Origin: Saccharofermentans sp.
Lineage (GTDB): Bacteria; Bacillota; Clostridia; Saccharofermentanales; Saccharofermentanaceae
Direction: 5' to 3'
Length of the DNA: 48,360 nt
NCBI GenBank assembly: GCA_024685385.1
Contig: JAIKVV010000048.1
Coordinates: 1-48,360, forward strand
A model generated the notes under the pieces. The model was not told where the DNA came from and made no database searches. It saw only the letters and a list, made by a program, of their open reading frames with translations. Of the stretch, positions 26,164 to 35,703 are shown piece after piece. The first letter of the stretch is position 1. The number at the start of each line of letters is the position of its first letter. Both the position numbers and the translations under genes were made by a program.

Positions 26164-28506
26164 ATGACTTTAGGAGAATTAAAAGAAGGACAAAGCTGTC
26201 TCGTTGAGGAAGTTGGCGGAGAAGGCGCCCTCAGGCAGCATCTTCTGGATATGGGCATAATTCCCGGCGCCAAGGTCAGGATAATTAAATTTGCCCCCAT
26301 GGGCGATCCCGTTGAGATCAGAGTCCACGGATATGAACTGTCCTTAAGACTTGATGACTGCAACAAGATCAAGGTTACAAGGACAGAAGATCTTAAGGAT
26401 CCCGAAAAGCAGAATACCAGAAAGAGCAAAGTCGCACACCCCAATCTCGGCGAGCCCGGCATCCATCACGATAAAAAACATGCAAATCCCCTCCCTGGCG
26501 ATCATGTCCTCACTTTTGCTCTGGTGGGCAATCAGAACAGCGGCAAGACGACTCTCTTTAACCGTCTTACGGGATCCAACCAGCATGTAGGGAACTTCCC
26601 GGGCGTTACTGTCGACCGCAAGGACGGCGCGATCATAGGTCACGATAAGACAAAGATAACTGACCTTCCCGGCATCTATTCCATGTCACCTTATTCCAAG
26701 GAAGAGATAGTATCCAGGGATTTCGTTCTCGTAGACAGGCCCGATGCGATAATCAACATCATCGACTCCACGAACATAGAGCGCAACCTCTATCTTACGA
26801 TGCAGCTTCTTGAGACTGACCGTCCCGTCGTCGTAGCACTCAACATGATGGACGAACTTACGGGCAACGGAGGATCCGTTGACATCAACAGGATGGAAGA
26901 GATCCTGGGCGTCCCCGTAGTCCCCATCAGCGCTGCCAAGAATCAGGGCATAGGAGAACTCATCTCCCATGCGATCCATATAGCCAAATATTGCGAGAAG
27001 CCTCTTGAGCAGGATTTCTGCGCTCCCGACAGCCCCATCCACAGTTCCATCCACGCAGTGGAACATCTGGTCGAACAAAAGGCATCCGACAAGGGCCTCC
27101 CCTTAAGATTTGCCGCCGTCAAAGCGCTTGAAGGCGATGAACTCATACTGGAGCAGCTGGATCTGGAGGACAATGAGAAAGACCTCCTGGAACATATCAG
27201 GGTCAGAGTTGAACAGGATACCGGCAAAGACCCCGCAGCGGCCGTTGCTGAAATGAGATTTGCTTATATCATGCAGATCACGTCCCAGTGTGTTACAAAG
27301 CCCGTTCAGAATAAAGAGCGCATAAGGTCCGAGAAGATCGACCGGATCTTAACAGGCAAGTTCACTGCCATTCCTATATTCATTCTCATCATGGCATTGG
27401 TCTTCTTCCTTACTTTCAATGTCATAGGCGCAGGACTCCAATGGCTCCTGGAGCAGGGCATCGATCTTCTTACTGAAATAACGGATAAGGCTCTGGTATC
27501 CGCGAATGTAAACGATGTCATACACAGCCTCATAATCGACGGTATCTTTGAAGGAGTCGGAAGCGTCTTGAGTTTCCTTCCCATTGTCGTCGTCATGTTC
27601 TTCTTCCTCTCATTACTGGAAGACAGCGGATACATAGCAAGGATCGCATTCTTCATGGATAAGATCTTAAGGAAGATCGGCCTTTCGGGCAGATCGATCG
27701 TACCGCTGCTCATAGGCTTCGGCTGCACCGTTCCCGCGGTAATGTCAACGAGAACTCTTCCTTCCGACAGAGACCGCAAGATGACGATAATCCTTACACC
27801 CTTCATGAGCTGCACTGCAAAGCTCCCGATCTATGCTTTCTTCGTGAGCGCCTTCTTCCCCGGCAAGGGCGGATTCATCATGACGGGACTTTATCTTTTG
27901 AGCATCATCATCGGAATACTTATCGCTTTCGTTTATAAGAAGGTCCTCTTCCGCGGCGAAGCGGCTCCCTTTGTAATGGAACTGCCGAACTACAGGCTCC
28001 CAAGCATCAGATCCACCATACAGCTTATGTGGGAAAAGGCAAAGGATTTCCTGCAGAAAGCATTTTCGGTAATACTCATTGCCACTGTAGCCGTATGGTT
28101 CCTTCAGAGTTTCGATCTCAGATTCAATCTCGTTACGGATTCCTCGGCGAGCATAATGGCCATGATCTCAGGCTTCATCGCTCCTCTGATGAGACCTTTG
28201 GGACTTGACGACTGGCGCATTACCACATCGCTCATAAGCGGCTTCATGGCCAAGGAAAGCGTTGTATCAGTCCTTGAAGTCCTCTTCAGCGCCGAAGGCG
28301 GGATCACTTCCGTTTTGGGAACTGTGGAAGCAGCCACGCTCCTGGTATTCAGCCTCCTCTACACTCCCTGCGTTGCTGCGATCGCTTCGGTCAAGCGTGA
28401 GCTCGGATGGAAGTGGGGTGCAGGACTGGTCATCTGGCAGTGCATAATAGCCTGGATCGTAAGTTTCATAGTAAGGCTTATCCTGCTCCTTATAGGAGGC
28501 TTATAA
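26164..28506 (+). CDS. feoB: Ferrous iron transporter FeoA-FeoB fusion (copy 2)
   Basis: A 780-residue FeoA-FeoB fusion that imports Fe2+. FeoA spans about residues 1-73. A short basic linker leads to the GTPase domain, with P-loop GNQNSGKTT at 122-130, DLPGIYSMSPYS after it and a later NMMDE segment. The membrane domain carries two Gate motifs with Cys (GFGCTVPAVMS, SCTAKLPIYAFF). It is strongly similar to copy 1 throughout, with a shorter linker. The stop overlaps the start of the Cys-rich partner by one base. Tandem dyads upstream suggest iron or manganese control. Confidence 0.94.
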   Translation: MTLGELKEGQSCLVEEVGGEGALRQHLLDMGIIPGAKVRIIKFAPMGDPVEIRVHGYELSLRLDDCNKIKVTRTEDLKDPEKQNTRKSKVAHPNLGEPGIHHDKKHANPLPGDHVLTFALVGNQNSGKTTLFNRLTGSNQHVGNFPGVTVDRKDGAIIGHDKTKITDLPGIYSMSPYSKEEIVSRDFVLVDRPDAIINIIDSTNIERNLYLTMQLLETDRPVVVALNMMDELTGNGGSVDINRMEEILGVPVVPISAAKNQGIGELISHAIHIAKYCEKPLEQDFCAPDSPIHSSIHAVEHLVEQKASDKGLPLRFAAVKALEGDELILEQLDLEDNEKDLLEHIRVRVEQDTGKDPAAAVAEMRFAYIMQITSQCVTKPVQNKERIRSEKIDRILTGKFTAIPIFILIMALVFFLTFNVIGAGLQWLLEQGIDLLTEITDKALVSANVNDVIHSLIIDGIFEGVGSVLSFLPIVVVMFFFLSLLEDSGYIARIAFFMDKILRKIGLSGRSIVPLLIGFGCTVPAVMSTRTLPSDRDRKMTIILTPFMSCTAKLPIYAFFVSAFFPGKGGFIMTGLYLLSIIIGILIAFVYKKVLFRGEAAPFVMELPNYRLPSIRSTIQLMWEKAKDFLQKAFSVILIATVAVWFLQSFDLRFNLVTDSSASIMAMISGFIAPLMRPLGLDDWRITTSLISGFMAKESVVSVLEVLFSAEGGITSVLGTVEAATLLVFSLLYTPCVAAIASVKRELGWKWGAGLVIWQCIIAWIVSFIVRLILLLIGGL

Positions 28507-28664
28507 TGAACCCCGTTGACATCATCCTCATCGCAGTCATCGTACCGGTATTGGCAGGCGCAGTAATACTTGCAATAAGGCGCAAAAAGACTTCTTCCTG
28601 CTGCGGAAACTGCGAAGAGTGTTTGAAAGAAAAAAGCAAAGATTGCTGTTGTAAAAAGTCCTGA
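28506..28664 (+). CDS. FeoB-associated Cys-rich membrane protein
   Basis: A 52-residue protein with one transmembrane helix (about residues 5-25), a basic stop-transfer patch (RRKK) and a Cys-rich cytoplasmic tail with seven cysteines: C32, C33, C36, C39, C47, C48, C49. This matches the FeoB-associated Cys-rich family thought to work with FeoB, possibly by handing on Fe2+. The ATG overlaps the feoB stop (TAATG), so translation is coupled. The gene ends 6 bases before a convergent gene. Confidence 0.9.
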   Translation: MNPVDIILIAVIVPVLAGAVILAIRRKKTSSCCGNCEECLKEKSKDCCCKKS

Positions 28665-28669
28665 TCAGG

Positions 28670-29263
28670 TCAGCCCTTTTTCATCTTCTCGATAGCGTCA
28701 TTAAGATCCGTTGCCTTGCCAGACTGGAGCATGAGCTTCAGTTTCATGAGAGCTGCGCTCGATCTCATATCCTCGGGGAGCAGGTCGTCATACTTGCTTA
28801 AGTTGCTTTTAAGAAGTTCCATCTTATGCTCGAGATCAAAGTTTTCCTTGGCAAGATCGGCTTTCCTGCTGCCGTCAACATTGCCGGACATCTTTGAAAT
28901 GGAATTCAGATCGTGCACATTCTTTATCGTTCTTATTGCGAAAATGACAAATACTGCCAGTGCGGCGATATAAGGCAAACGGTAGAAGAATGCATAACTG
29001 GCATTAGTGCCATAGCCAGCTAAAGAAGGAGCCACCAAATACAAGACTACGAAAGTTATGGGAGCGATGATAAAGCTCGGCCAGAAGAACTTAATGGCCG
29101 AAACCTTCCTTTTCTCGGGCTCAACAGGCTTGCTCATGGTCTCTTTGTTGTTTTTGATCTCACGTACCGCCTTCTCATAATCACCGTACTTTTTCTGGAG
29201 ATCTGTTACGAGCTTGATGCTCTCTTCCAAAGACATGTTAGTCTTATCGATTCCTTCTGCCAT
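28670..29263 (-). CDS. Uncharacterised membrane protein
   Basis: A 197-residue protein I do not recognise. A charged N-terminal helix (MSLEESIKLVTDLQKKYGDYEKAVREI) precedes two transmembrane segments (about 56-80 and 92-113) and a charged C-terminal helical region (HKMELLKSNLSKYDDLLPEDM). The start at 29263 is favoured by a GGGGGAGG site about 8 bases upstream; the frame is open to 29431 but that part looks non-coding. It is convergent with the FeoB partner gene. Confidence 0.65.
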   Translation of the reverse strand: MAEGIDKTNMSLEESIKLVTDLQKKYGDYEKAVREIKNNKETMSKPVEPEKRKVSAIKFFWPSFIIAPITFVVLYLVAPSLAGYGTNASYAFFYRLPYIAALAVFVIFAIRTIKNVHDLNSISKMSGNVDGSRKADLAKENFDLEHKMELLKSNLSKYDDLLPEDMRSSAALMKLKLMLQSGKATDLNDAIEKMKKG

Positions 29264-29338
29264 AATATAGTACCTCCCCCTCATGGATACCCTATAAATT
29301 ATACCATAGATAAGGATTACCTCATATAAGGCGCGCCT

Positions 29339-29366
29339 TTGCCTGAATTTTGACCAAAAGTATAAT
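29339..29366 (+). promoter_or_regulatory. Promoter of the 29465 lipoprotein gene
   Basis: TTGCCT (29339-29344), a 16-base spacer and TATAAT (29361-29366) lie about 100 bases upstream of the start. The leader can form short hairpins (CCGG-TTTG-CCGG; ACCGT with ACGGT). Confidence 0.55.
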
Positions 29367-29464
29367 TCCGGGAGTGCTATCATAGGCCCGGTTTGCCGGA
29401 AGATGAGTTTTTCGGTGAACCGTAAAAACACTGCTTACGGTAAAAAGACAAAACGGAGGAAAAC

Positions 29465-30058
29465 ATGAAAAAGCATATAACGGCAACTGCGCTTGCTCTC
29501 TGCCTTGCCATGCTGGCAGGCTGTTCGGCAGGTACATCAGAGAAGGCTCAGACAGTCCCTACATCCGCGACTTCAACAACAACGGCCGGAACAACTGCCG
29601 AAAGTTCCAAAGATACAGAAGCTTCGGCAAAGGACACGGATGAATCAGAAGATGACGATCCCATGAGCCGTACGGGAAATCACAATCTCCCGCTCAAAGA
29701 CAGAGAAGATGATGCCAGGGCTGAAGTTGAATCAGCAATGAAAGACTACCTTAAGAAGACTTACGGCGATAAATATGTTGATACCAAGATCACCGTTAAT
29801 AAGATCTATTCTTATGCCGATGAGAAGGCAGCCAAGCTGGAAAACATGGACAGCGACAATCTGGCATTTGAAGTCTCCTACGATCTTAAGCCCGCATCGG
29901 ATTCACTAGAAAACATCGATGCCCTGCTCGTAGGCAACGGCGAATATAACAAAGAGTCAGGCTGGGTCGAAGGCAAATTGGGCTTCGGCATCCTTCAGCG
30001 CAATACTGATGGCAACGGTCCGGAATATGAGATCGTATCCATGGCAACTTCATTCTGA
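29465..30058 (+). CDS. Predicted lipoprotein, unknown function
   Basis: A 197-residue secreted lipoprotein. The signal peptide ends in a lipobox (MLAGC, Cys about 20), followed by a Ser/Thr/Ala-rich linker (about 21-60) and a mixed alpha/beta domain with no family I can name. A Lys/Tyr-rich core (KDYLKKTYGDKYVDTKITVNK) is typical of small extracellular domains in clostridia. CGGAGG precedes the start. It stands alone, with its own promoter and a downstream hairpin. Confidence 0.75.
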   Translation: MKKHITATALALCLAMLAGCSAGTSEKAQTVPTSATSTTTAGTTAESSKDTEASAKDTDESEDDDPMSRTGNHNLPLKDREDDARAEVESAMKDYLKKTYGDKYVDTKITVNKIYSYADEKAAKLENMDSDNLAFEVSYDLKPASDSLENIDALLVGNGEYNKESGWVEGKLGFGILQRNTDGNGPEYEIVSMATSF

Positions 30059-30084
30059 TAACAAAGGTCAGGAATGATCCTGTC

Positions 30085-30109
30085 AAGGCCGTCCTCTCCG
30101 GGCGGCCTT
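30085..30109. terminator. Hairpin between convergent lipoprotein and LRR genes
   Basis: AAGGCCG (30085-30091) pairs with CGGCCTT (30103-30109), with a possible inner CC/GG extension. The T run is poor on the plus strand, and the stem reaches the last bases of the LRR gene. Confidence 0.5.
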
Positions 30110-31355
30110 ATTCATTAACAGGACCTGCTTGAGCTTTGGAAATATTCCTCTTTTTCATGACGATCAGTACGACCACGACCGTAACAGCTGCGCAGGCTGC
30201 GATGAGGATCACTGTAAGGACCGGCACGAACGGCGCAACTGTCTTATACTCAATTCCGTTATCCTTGCAGTATTGTTCTGCAAAAGATCCGCTTTTCACG
30301 TTCAAAGTTACTTTATCCGACTGGTAAAAGACATATTCGCCCATGGATGTTACACCCGCGGGAATATCAAGGCTTTCAAGAGAAAGACACTTGCTGAAGG
30401 CCCTATCTCCGATCTTCGTTACATTTTCAGGGATATTTACTGTCTTAAGAGCCCTGCAGCCCGAAAATGTATCGTTTTCGATGACAGACAGGTCTTTGGG
30501 AAGTATAACCTCCGTAAGACGGCCGGAATCCGAAAATACCGATTCTCCCATGTGTGTTACGGTGTCCGGGATCCTGACTGACGTCAGAGAAGTGCATTCG
30601 GAGAAAGCAAAAGACTCGATGGAAGTAACGCTGTCGGGGATATTTATCTCTTTCAACGATGAACAGCCGTAAAATGCACTTTGTTCGATGGTCTTTATGT
30701 TGTCAGGGATCTCGATCCTTTCAAACGATCTGCAGTCAGCGAAGGCACAAGTTTCGATACTGTCCCAGTTGGAAGGTATCGTAACCTCCTTAAGTCCCCA
30801 GCACGAAACAAAAAGACCATATCCCAGATGTTCGATATTGTTTGAAAGCTTGGCAGTCTCAAGTCCGAAACACCACTCGAAAACATTAACGCCGATATCC
30901 GTAACACTGTCGGGGATCGTGATGCTCTTAAGGGAAACACATGAATTAAAGCAGCCGTTACCGATGCTTGTCACACTTTCCGGGATCGATATCTCCTCAA
31001 GCGAGGTGCAGCTCGAAAACAGATGATCTCCTCCAAGATGCTCTATCCCGTATGAGATAACGACCTTCTTCAGGTTCGTCCGTTTGTCGAAAGCCGCTTC
31101 TCCCAGCCTTGTTACTCTTTTGCCGTTGATCTCGGCGGGGACCGTTATCTCCGTCACGCGGTAATTGTTAAACCTTGTTATCTCGAGAGTTCCGTCTTCA
31201 AGTTCCCTGTAACTCCATTCGCCGTCACCGGTCACATCTGCCCATGTCCTTACGGGAAACAGCGGCATGCATAAGATCAGGATCGATAAGGCCACGGATA
31301 TGGCCCTTTTCGGGAAACTGATCCTCCCATCATTTGATCTCTTTTTATCTTTCAT
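30108..31355 (-). CDS. BspA-type leucine-rich repeat surface protein
   Basis: A 415-residue protein with a signal peptide (about 1-39, ending near RTWA), then about a dozen LRR_5 (BspA/TpLRR) repeats of about 23 residues such as SLEEISIPESVTSIGNGCF and SLKSITIPDSVTDIG. A C-terminal transmembrane helix follows (about 378-403) with a short basic tail. BspA-like proteins act outside the cell in adhesion or binding. The single-pass C-terminal anchor replaces a sortase signal, so it probably stays membrane-bound. GGAGGG precedes the start. Confidence 0.88.
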   Translation of the reverse strand: MKDKKRSNDGRISFPKRAISVALSILILCMPLFPVRTWADVTGDGEWSYRELEDGTLEITRFNNYRVTEITVPAEINGKRVTRLGEAAFDKRTNLKKVVISYGIEHLGGDHLFSSCTSLEEISIPESVTSIGNGCFNSCVSLKSITIPDSVTDIGVNVFEWCFGLETAKLSNNIEHLGYGLFVSCWGLKEVTIPSNWDSIETCAFADCRSFERIEIPDNIKTIEQSAFYGCSSLKEINIPDSVTSIESFAFSECTSLTSVRIPDTVTHMGESVFSDSGRLTEVILPKDLSVIENDTFSGCRALKTVNIPENVTKIGDRAFSKCLSLESLDIPAGVTSMGEYVFYQSDKVTLNVKSGSFAEQYCKDNGIEYKTVAPFVPVLTVILIAACAAVTVVVVLIVMKKRNISKAQAGPVNE

Positions 31356-31456
31356 GGCAAATGTCCCTCCTGATACCTTTTTCGCTCGTCTTCATAATGA
31401 TGGTATCAGGGCATCTTGTATTCTTCGTGAAAGGAATATGGATTTTATATGGAGAC

Positions 31457-32062
31457 TCAGGCAGACCGGATCTTATCCAGATATTCCTTTATCTCCTCAT
31501 AATCGTCTTTGAATCGGAAAGCGTTCATGCCGGAGTCCAAAGCTCCCTTGACATTAGCTTCCCTGTCATCGATAAAGAGGCACTCTTCAGCCTTAAGTCC
31601 ATATTTGGTCAGGAAAGTCTCATATATCTTGAGATCCGGCTTGATCATGAGATAGTCGGATGAGACGAAGACGCCGTCAAAGAAATCAAGCGGAAGGAAT
31701 CTCGGAAAATATTGATAGAAAAGGTCGCTTGCATTCGACAGGACATAGATCTTATATCCTGAAGCCTTTATATATTCGCAGAACTCCCTTGCGCCCGGCA
31801 GAGGATCCATGCAGATATCCCAGTTGTCTGCGCATTTTCTCAGAGCGTCGTGATATTGATCCGGGACTCTGACTTTTACGAGATCAAACCTGTCCTTGTC
31901 CTTAATGTCTCCCCTGTCGCCCAGCATCCACTCGGGTCCTTCGAACAATTCCCTTCCGATCACCTCCTTCTCTTCATCGGAAGAGCAAAACCTGTCCAAA
32001 ACAAAAGGGGGATTATAATCCAGAAGGACATTTCCCATGTCGAGAACAATGTTTCTAATCAT
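31457..32062 (-). CDS. HAD-family hydrolase, YihX/HAD-IA type
   Basis: A 201-residue haloacid dehalogenase-like phosphatase. Motif I is VLDMGNVLLDY (nucleophile Asp8), motif II is YVLSNAS near residue 106, and motif III/IV is in ECLFIDDREANV near 160. The length and DxGNV form match the YihX-like subgroup, which removes phosphate from sugar phosphates or nucleotides. Its start overlaps the upstream DUF6020 gene by 8 bases, so it is probably the last gene of DUF2142-DUF6020-HAD. Confidence 0.87.
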   Translation of the reverse strand: MIRNIVLDMGNVLLDYNPPFVLDRFCSSDEEKEVIGRELFEGPEWMLGDRGDIKDKDRFDLVKVRVPDQYHDALRKCADNWDICMDPLPGAREFCEYIKASGYKIYVLSNASDLFYQYFPRFLPLDFFDGVFVSSDYLMIKPDLKIYETFLTKYGLKAEECLFIDDREANVKGALDSGMNAFRFKDDYEEIKEYLDKIRSA

Positions 32063-33668
32063 CTAAGCCGCCTTCATCTTTCTTATCTGCCTTTATCGAT
32101 CCGTCACGCGGTCCCGGCCTTCCGGCAAGCATGACCAAGATCAACATCGGCATAAGATAGTATGTATACGAAAAGAATCTTATTGCATCAACATAGCTTG
32201 TCAACAAAAGAGTCGTTCCGAAATTATATGCCAAGACCGGTATTATGAAGATTATCCTCTTCCAGTCTCCGGTCTTTGCCAATCTGAATCTTGATAAAGC
32301 CAGCGTTATCAGCAGCAGATGCATAGTGCTGACCATCATGAATACATGAGGAAGGAACTTTGCTGCAAGCGATTCATATCCGTTGAGGATCAATTGCAGA
32401 TCATTGTTCCCCGTACATTCGATCCCGTAATCATTCCTGCTGATCACAGGCGGGATATAAGGCGTGTCCGCATTATAGTTATCCATAAGGGTGTAAACGG
32501 GATCAGTCAATTTGATAAGTGCGGTCCAGGATTCCAGGGGCGCCTCCCTGAAGCAGCCGAACATCATCGTCACGACTTTAAGAGTTCCGTATTCTTCGAT
32601 CACATCCTGATCACAACTGAACTTTACGGGATTAAAGGCTCCGTAATGATAATCCTGCCAAACTTCCTCCGGCGCCACTTTATATGCAAACTCCAATACT
32701 TCATCATCAAGTTCTTCGGGCGCGTACCTCACTGCGCCGCCTATCACCGTCATGGGAAGACCCAATACTTCGACCTGTCTCTTGTCAGGCTTTTCGACCC
32801 CCAAAAGAGAGTAGAAAGGTCCTTTTATGATCAGGCACAAAAGGACCGTGCTGACCAAAATGATAATGCTCCTTTTTCGGGAAATATAAAAGAATATGGC
32901 AATGAACAACGGGATCGTAAACAAAGGCGCATTATGTCTTACAAGAGAAGTAAATACGGCTGTGATGATCAGAATTATCAGATTAAGGTTCTTCCTGATC
33001 CACTCACCTTTACTGAAAAAGATCTGCAAAGAGAATGCCAGCAAGAGGATCGCGCCGCAAGCGAAAGCATTGTCCTTGATCGGATACATCAGGATATATG
33101 AAGTCTGCGGATTCAGTAAGGTTATGAGCAGGAATATGAAAGTGAACTTAATGCCCGTATGTTTCAGGATAACGTTAAAAGAATATCCCAGAGCAGCCGA
33201 TAAAGCGAGGATCTGCAGCAGCACGATCGACCCGATCCATCCCCCGCTTAAAGCCAAAGGCAGTTTAAACGCAATCAGGGTGTGGATAACGGGATGCCAG
33301 TCACCGTACTGACCCGAAAATGCCTGTCCCAGCTGATTGAGCGGATCGGCAGGAAAAGCTCCCGGACAAAATGCCGCATAATAGAGCATGAACGAGAAAA
33401 ACGGCAGTATATAGAGCAGGATCTTGATGACAACGGATCCTTCCAATCTGCCCTTCAGCCCCGATCCTTCAGGCAGTCTGATCCTTGCTGCAAGTCTCAG
33501 TATCCGGGGGCAGATCAATATCAGCAAAAGCGCCAGCAGCGGGATAAGAAATGGCATCAAGCCGCAGAGAATATCATTAAGGAGAAAACCGGAAGTAACA
33601 GCCACAAAAACATACAGTATGAAAAGAAGACCGTTTAAACCTCCCAGATAATCCCAAAAACGCTTCAT
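32055..33668 (-). CDS. DUF6020-type polytopic membrane protein
   Basis: A 537-residue membrane protein with about a dozen hydrophobic helices. The region YYAAFCPGAFPADPLNQLGQ and the overall layout fit DUF6020, a family related in architecture to GT-C glycosyltransferases, so a lipid-linked sugar substrate is possible but unproven. The start at 33668 is preferred over 33674 because GGGGG is 6 bases from it. It lies 13 bases after the DUF2142 gene and overlaps the HAD gene; the three probably act together on a cell-surface glycan. Confidence 0.72.
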   Translation of the reverse strand: MKRFWDYLGGLNGLLFILYVFVAVTSGFLLNDILCGLMPFLIPLLALLLILICPRILRLAARIRLPEGSGLKGRLEGSVVIKILLYILPFFSFMLYYAAFCPGAFPADPLNQLGQAFSGQYGDWHPVIHTLIAFKLPLALSGGWIGSIVLLQILALSAALGYSFNVILKHTGIKFTFIFLLITLLNPQTSYILMYPIKDNAFACGAILLLAFSLQIFFSKGEWIRKNLNLIILIITAVFTSLVRHNAPLFTIPLFIAIFFYISRKRSIIILVSTVLLCLIIKGPFYSLLGVEKPDKRQVEVLGLPMTVIGGAVRYAPEELDDEVLEFAYKVAPEEVWQDYHYGAFNPVKFSCDQDVIEEYGTLKVVTMMFGCFREAPLESWTALIKLTDPVYTLMDNYNADTPYIPPVISRNDYGIECTGNNDLQLILNGYESLAAKFLPHVFMMVSTMHLLLITLALSRFRLAKTGDWKRIIFIIPVLAYNFGTTLLLTSYVDAIRFFSYTYYLMPMLILVMLAGRPGPRDGSIKADKKDEGGLDD

Positions 33669-33681
33669 GATCATCCCCCGC

Positions 33682-35649
33682 TCAGTAAACCGTATGTATC
33701 CATATGGATACTATGGCAAAAAGATTTGACAGGATAACTGCAAATGATGCGATCTCCCTTTTTTCCGGCAGGATCTCTTTATCAAGATCGATACCGCACG
33801 GAATAAAGAGCATCAAAGGAAAGATCTGAAGAAAATATCTTCCCAATATGCCGTTGACCGAACTCGCTCCGACTTTAGTCCAATATATGAATTCGCTCAA
33901 TCCTATCAACAGATATATCAAAGAAAAACAGACGACCGGCAATGTCCTTCCGCCGTAAAGCGGTGTTTTGGGAAGAACGCATCTCCGGTAACAAAGCACT
34001 GCCGCGATCACTACAAATGACAAAAGGACAACTGTAGGAACGGGAATATTGATGAATCCCAGATCACCGCCGATGAGTTCAGACAGATTGCTTCCTATAT
34101 TCAGGATATAATCGGCAAATATCATCAATATTTCTTTGGGATGTCCGATAATATAATCGATCTGAAAAGCGCTGTTAGAATAAGCAAGTCTCAGATTGTA
34201 TCTTTGTATAATCATCATCCAGCTGAAGAGGAACACTGCAACCGATGCGCCGAACAGAGCGATCGAAGAATAATAACGCGATCTCTTACCAAATTTGGAA
34301 GAAGGCACCAGGAATGACAGGAGACATACCGGAGCATATACCATTTTGCACATCACGACCAAGATCGTAAGGATATAAACGGCCAGATAATGTTTAAGCT
34401 TCAATTCTCCTTTTACTTTGAATCTCAGCCTCATGATAACCGCAATATATACCATGATCAGAGCCGCAATAAAGCCGTCCGGAGCCAAAGATACCGTCTC
34501 CTGCATCATCATGGGCAAAAGTGCGGTCAACTTGAAAAACTCTTTTCCGGACGGAGTGAATCTGATGGCAAACAGAACCATAAATGCAGTAATGACCATA
34601 TTGAAGACACGGCCGCAATAAGCCATGACATAGGGTCTGTTGGTAAACATTTCCGATATCTTTATGCCCAGGATCTGCGGAAAATACATATAAGGGACAT
34701 TTATGGCAGTATTCGGAAATCCGGTCTCAACAACATGATCCCAATCCGCTTCAAGTTCCTTTAACGGCTCGTCATTTTGTCTGTGTCCGTCATGAAGACC
34801 GTTCAAATTATATCTTCCCGCATACTCTGCAACATCCTCGGGAAGGGTATCCCCGATGAGCCCGCTTTCGGGCAATACATCCGATATGAGTTTTCCGTGA
34901 GCGATCGAGTAAGCCCTCAGAAAATGGTTGCCGTCATCCGGAATTGTATTCAAAGGAACGATAAGAAAATAGAGCAGGAGCAATGCTATGTACAGAGATG
35001 CAAAATCACCGTCCTGGCCGAGCTTAAATCTTACTTTGAAATACAGAAAATAGAATGCCTGCCAGAGAAAGAACACCATGAACACGAGCACAGGGATCAC
35101 TATCATCTGCCACAAAGGGACAGCATCATATATATTCAGGTAAAAGATCGTATCAGAAGTTCTTTCACCGTTAATGTATGAAGATTCCTCTGCGCCATGA
35201 GCTCCCTTGCATAACGAAAAGGGCTTGCTGTCTCCGAAGCCGTCAAAAGCTATCACAACTTCATAACTGTGTCCCTTGCAATCCTGCGGCTCCGAAAAGC
35301 GGAAATACTCGCATTCTGAAGTCTGGATAAACTGTCCTTTGCGGGTCCACTGTTCCAAAACTGCACCGTCTCTCTTGACAGAAACATTAACTGTTCCTTC
35401 CGGATTTATTTCATTCTCTGCGAACAGGAGAGCAAATCCATACAAGGTTTGCTCTCCTTCATCCGTCTTGAGTTTCTGGATAAGAACATCCCCGTCTCCA
35501 AGATCGGCGGTCGTCCCGCCGGCTATGGTATTTTCGGACGTCCTCATATTCTCATATCTTAAGGTCATGCAATAAAGAGCCGCTAAAGATACGGTCAGCG
35601 CAATGATAACGCACCTGATAATGATCGCTTTTATCCTGCTTTTATCCAT
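33682..35649 (-). CDS. DUF2142 family membrane protein
   Basis: A 655-residue protein with one N-terminal transmembrane helix (about 8-28), an extracellular beta-rich domain (about 35-175) and then about ten helices. PLNTIPDDGNHFLRAYSIAHGKLIS is the DUF2142 signature; the family is often found in surface-polysaccharide loci and is suspected to be GT-C-like. The ribosome site is weak (AGGA close to ATG). It is the first of the three-gene membrane/HAD run and lies 54 bases after the DUF6465 gene. Confidence 0.85.
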   Translation of the reverse strand: MDKSRIKAIIIRCVIIALTVSLAALYCMTLRYENMRTSENTIAGGTTADLGDGDVLIQKLKTDEGEQTLYGFALLFAENEINPEGTVNVSVKRDGAVLEQWTRKGQFIQTSECEYFRFSEPQDCKGHSYEVVIAFDGFGDSKPFSLCKGAHGAEESSYINGERTSDTIFYLNIYDAVPLWQMIVIPVLVFMVFFLWQAFYFLYFKVRFKLGQDGDFASLYIALLLLYFLIVPLNTIPDDGNHFLRAYSIAHGKLISDVLPESGLIGDTLPEDVAEYAGRYNLNGLHDGHRQNDEPLKELEADWDHVVETGFPNTAINVPYMYFPQILGIKISEMFTNRPYVMAYCGRVFNMVITAFMVLFAIRFTPSGKEFFKLTALLPMMMQETVSLAPDGFIAALIMVYIAVIMRLRFKVKGELKLKHYLAVYILTILVVMCKMVYAPVCLLSFLVPSSKFGKRSRYYSSIALFGASVAVFLFSWMMIIQRYNLRLAYSNSAFQIDYIIGHPKEILMIFADYILNIGSNLSELIGGDLGFINIPVPTVVLLSFVVIAAVLCYRRCVLPKTPLYGGRTLPVVCFSLIYLLIGLSEFIYWTKVGASSVNGILGRYFLQIFPLMLFIPCGIDLDKEILPEKREIASFAVILSNLFAIVSIWIHTVY

Positions 35650-35703
35650 ATCCTGATAACTCTTTCAACAATGATTCAAATTTGGAGACATTAACGGGCT
35701 GCC

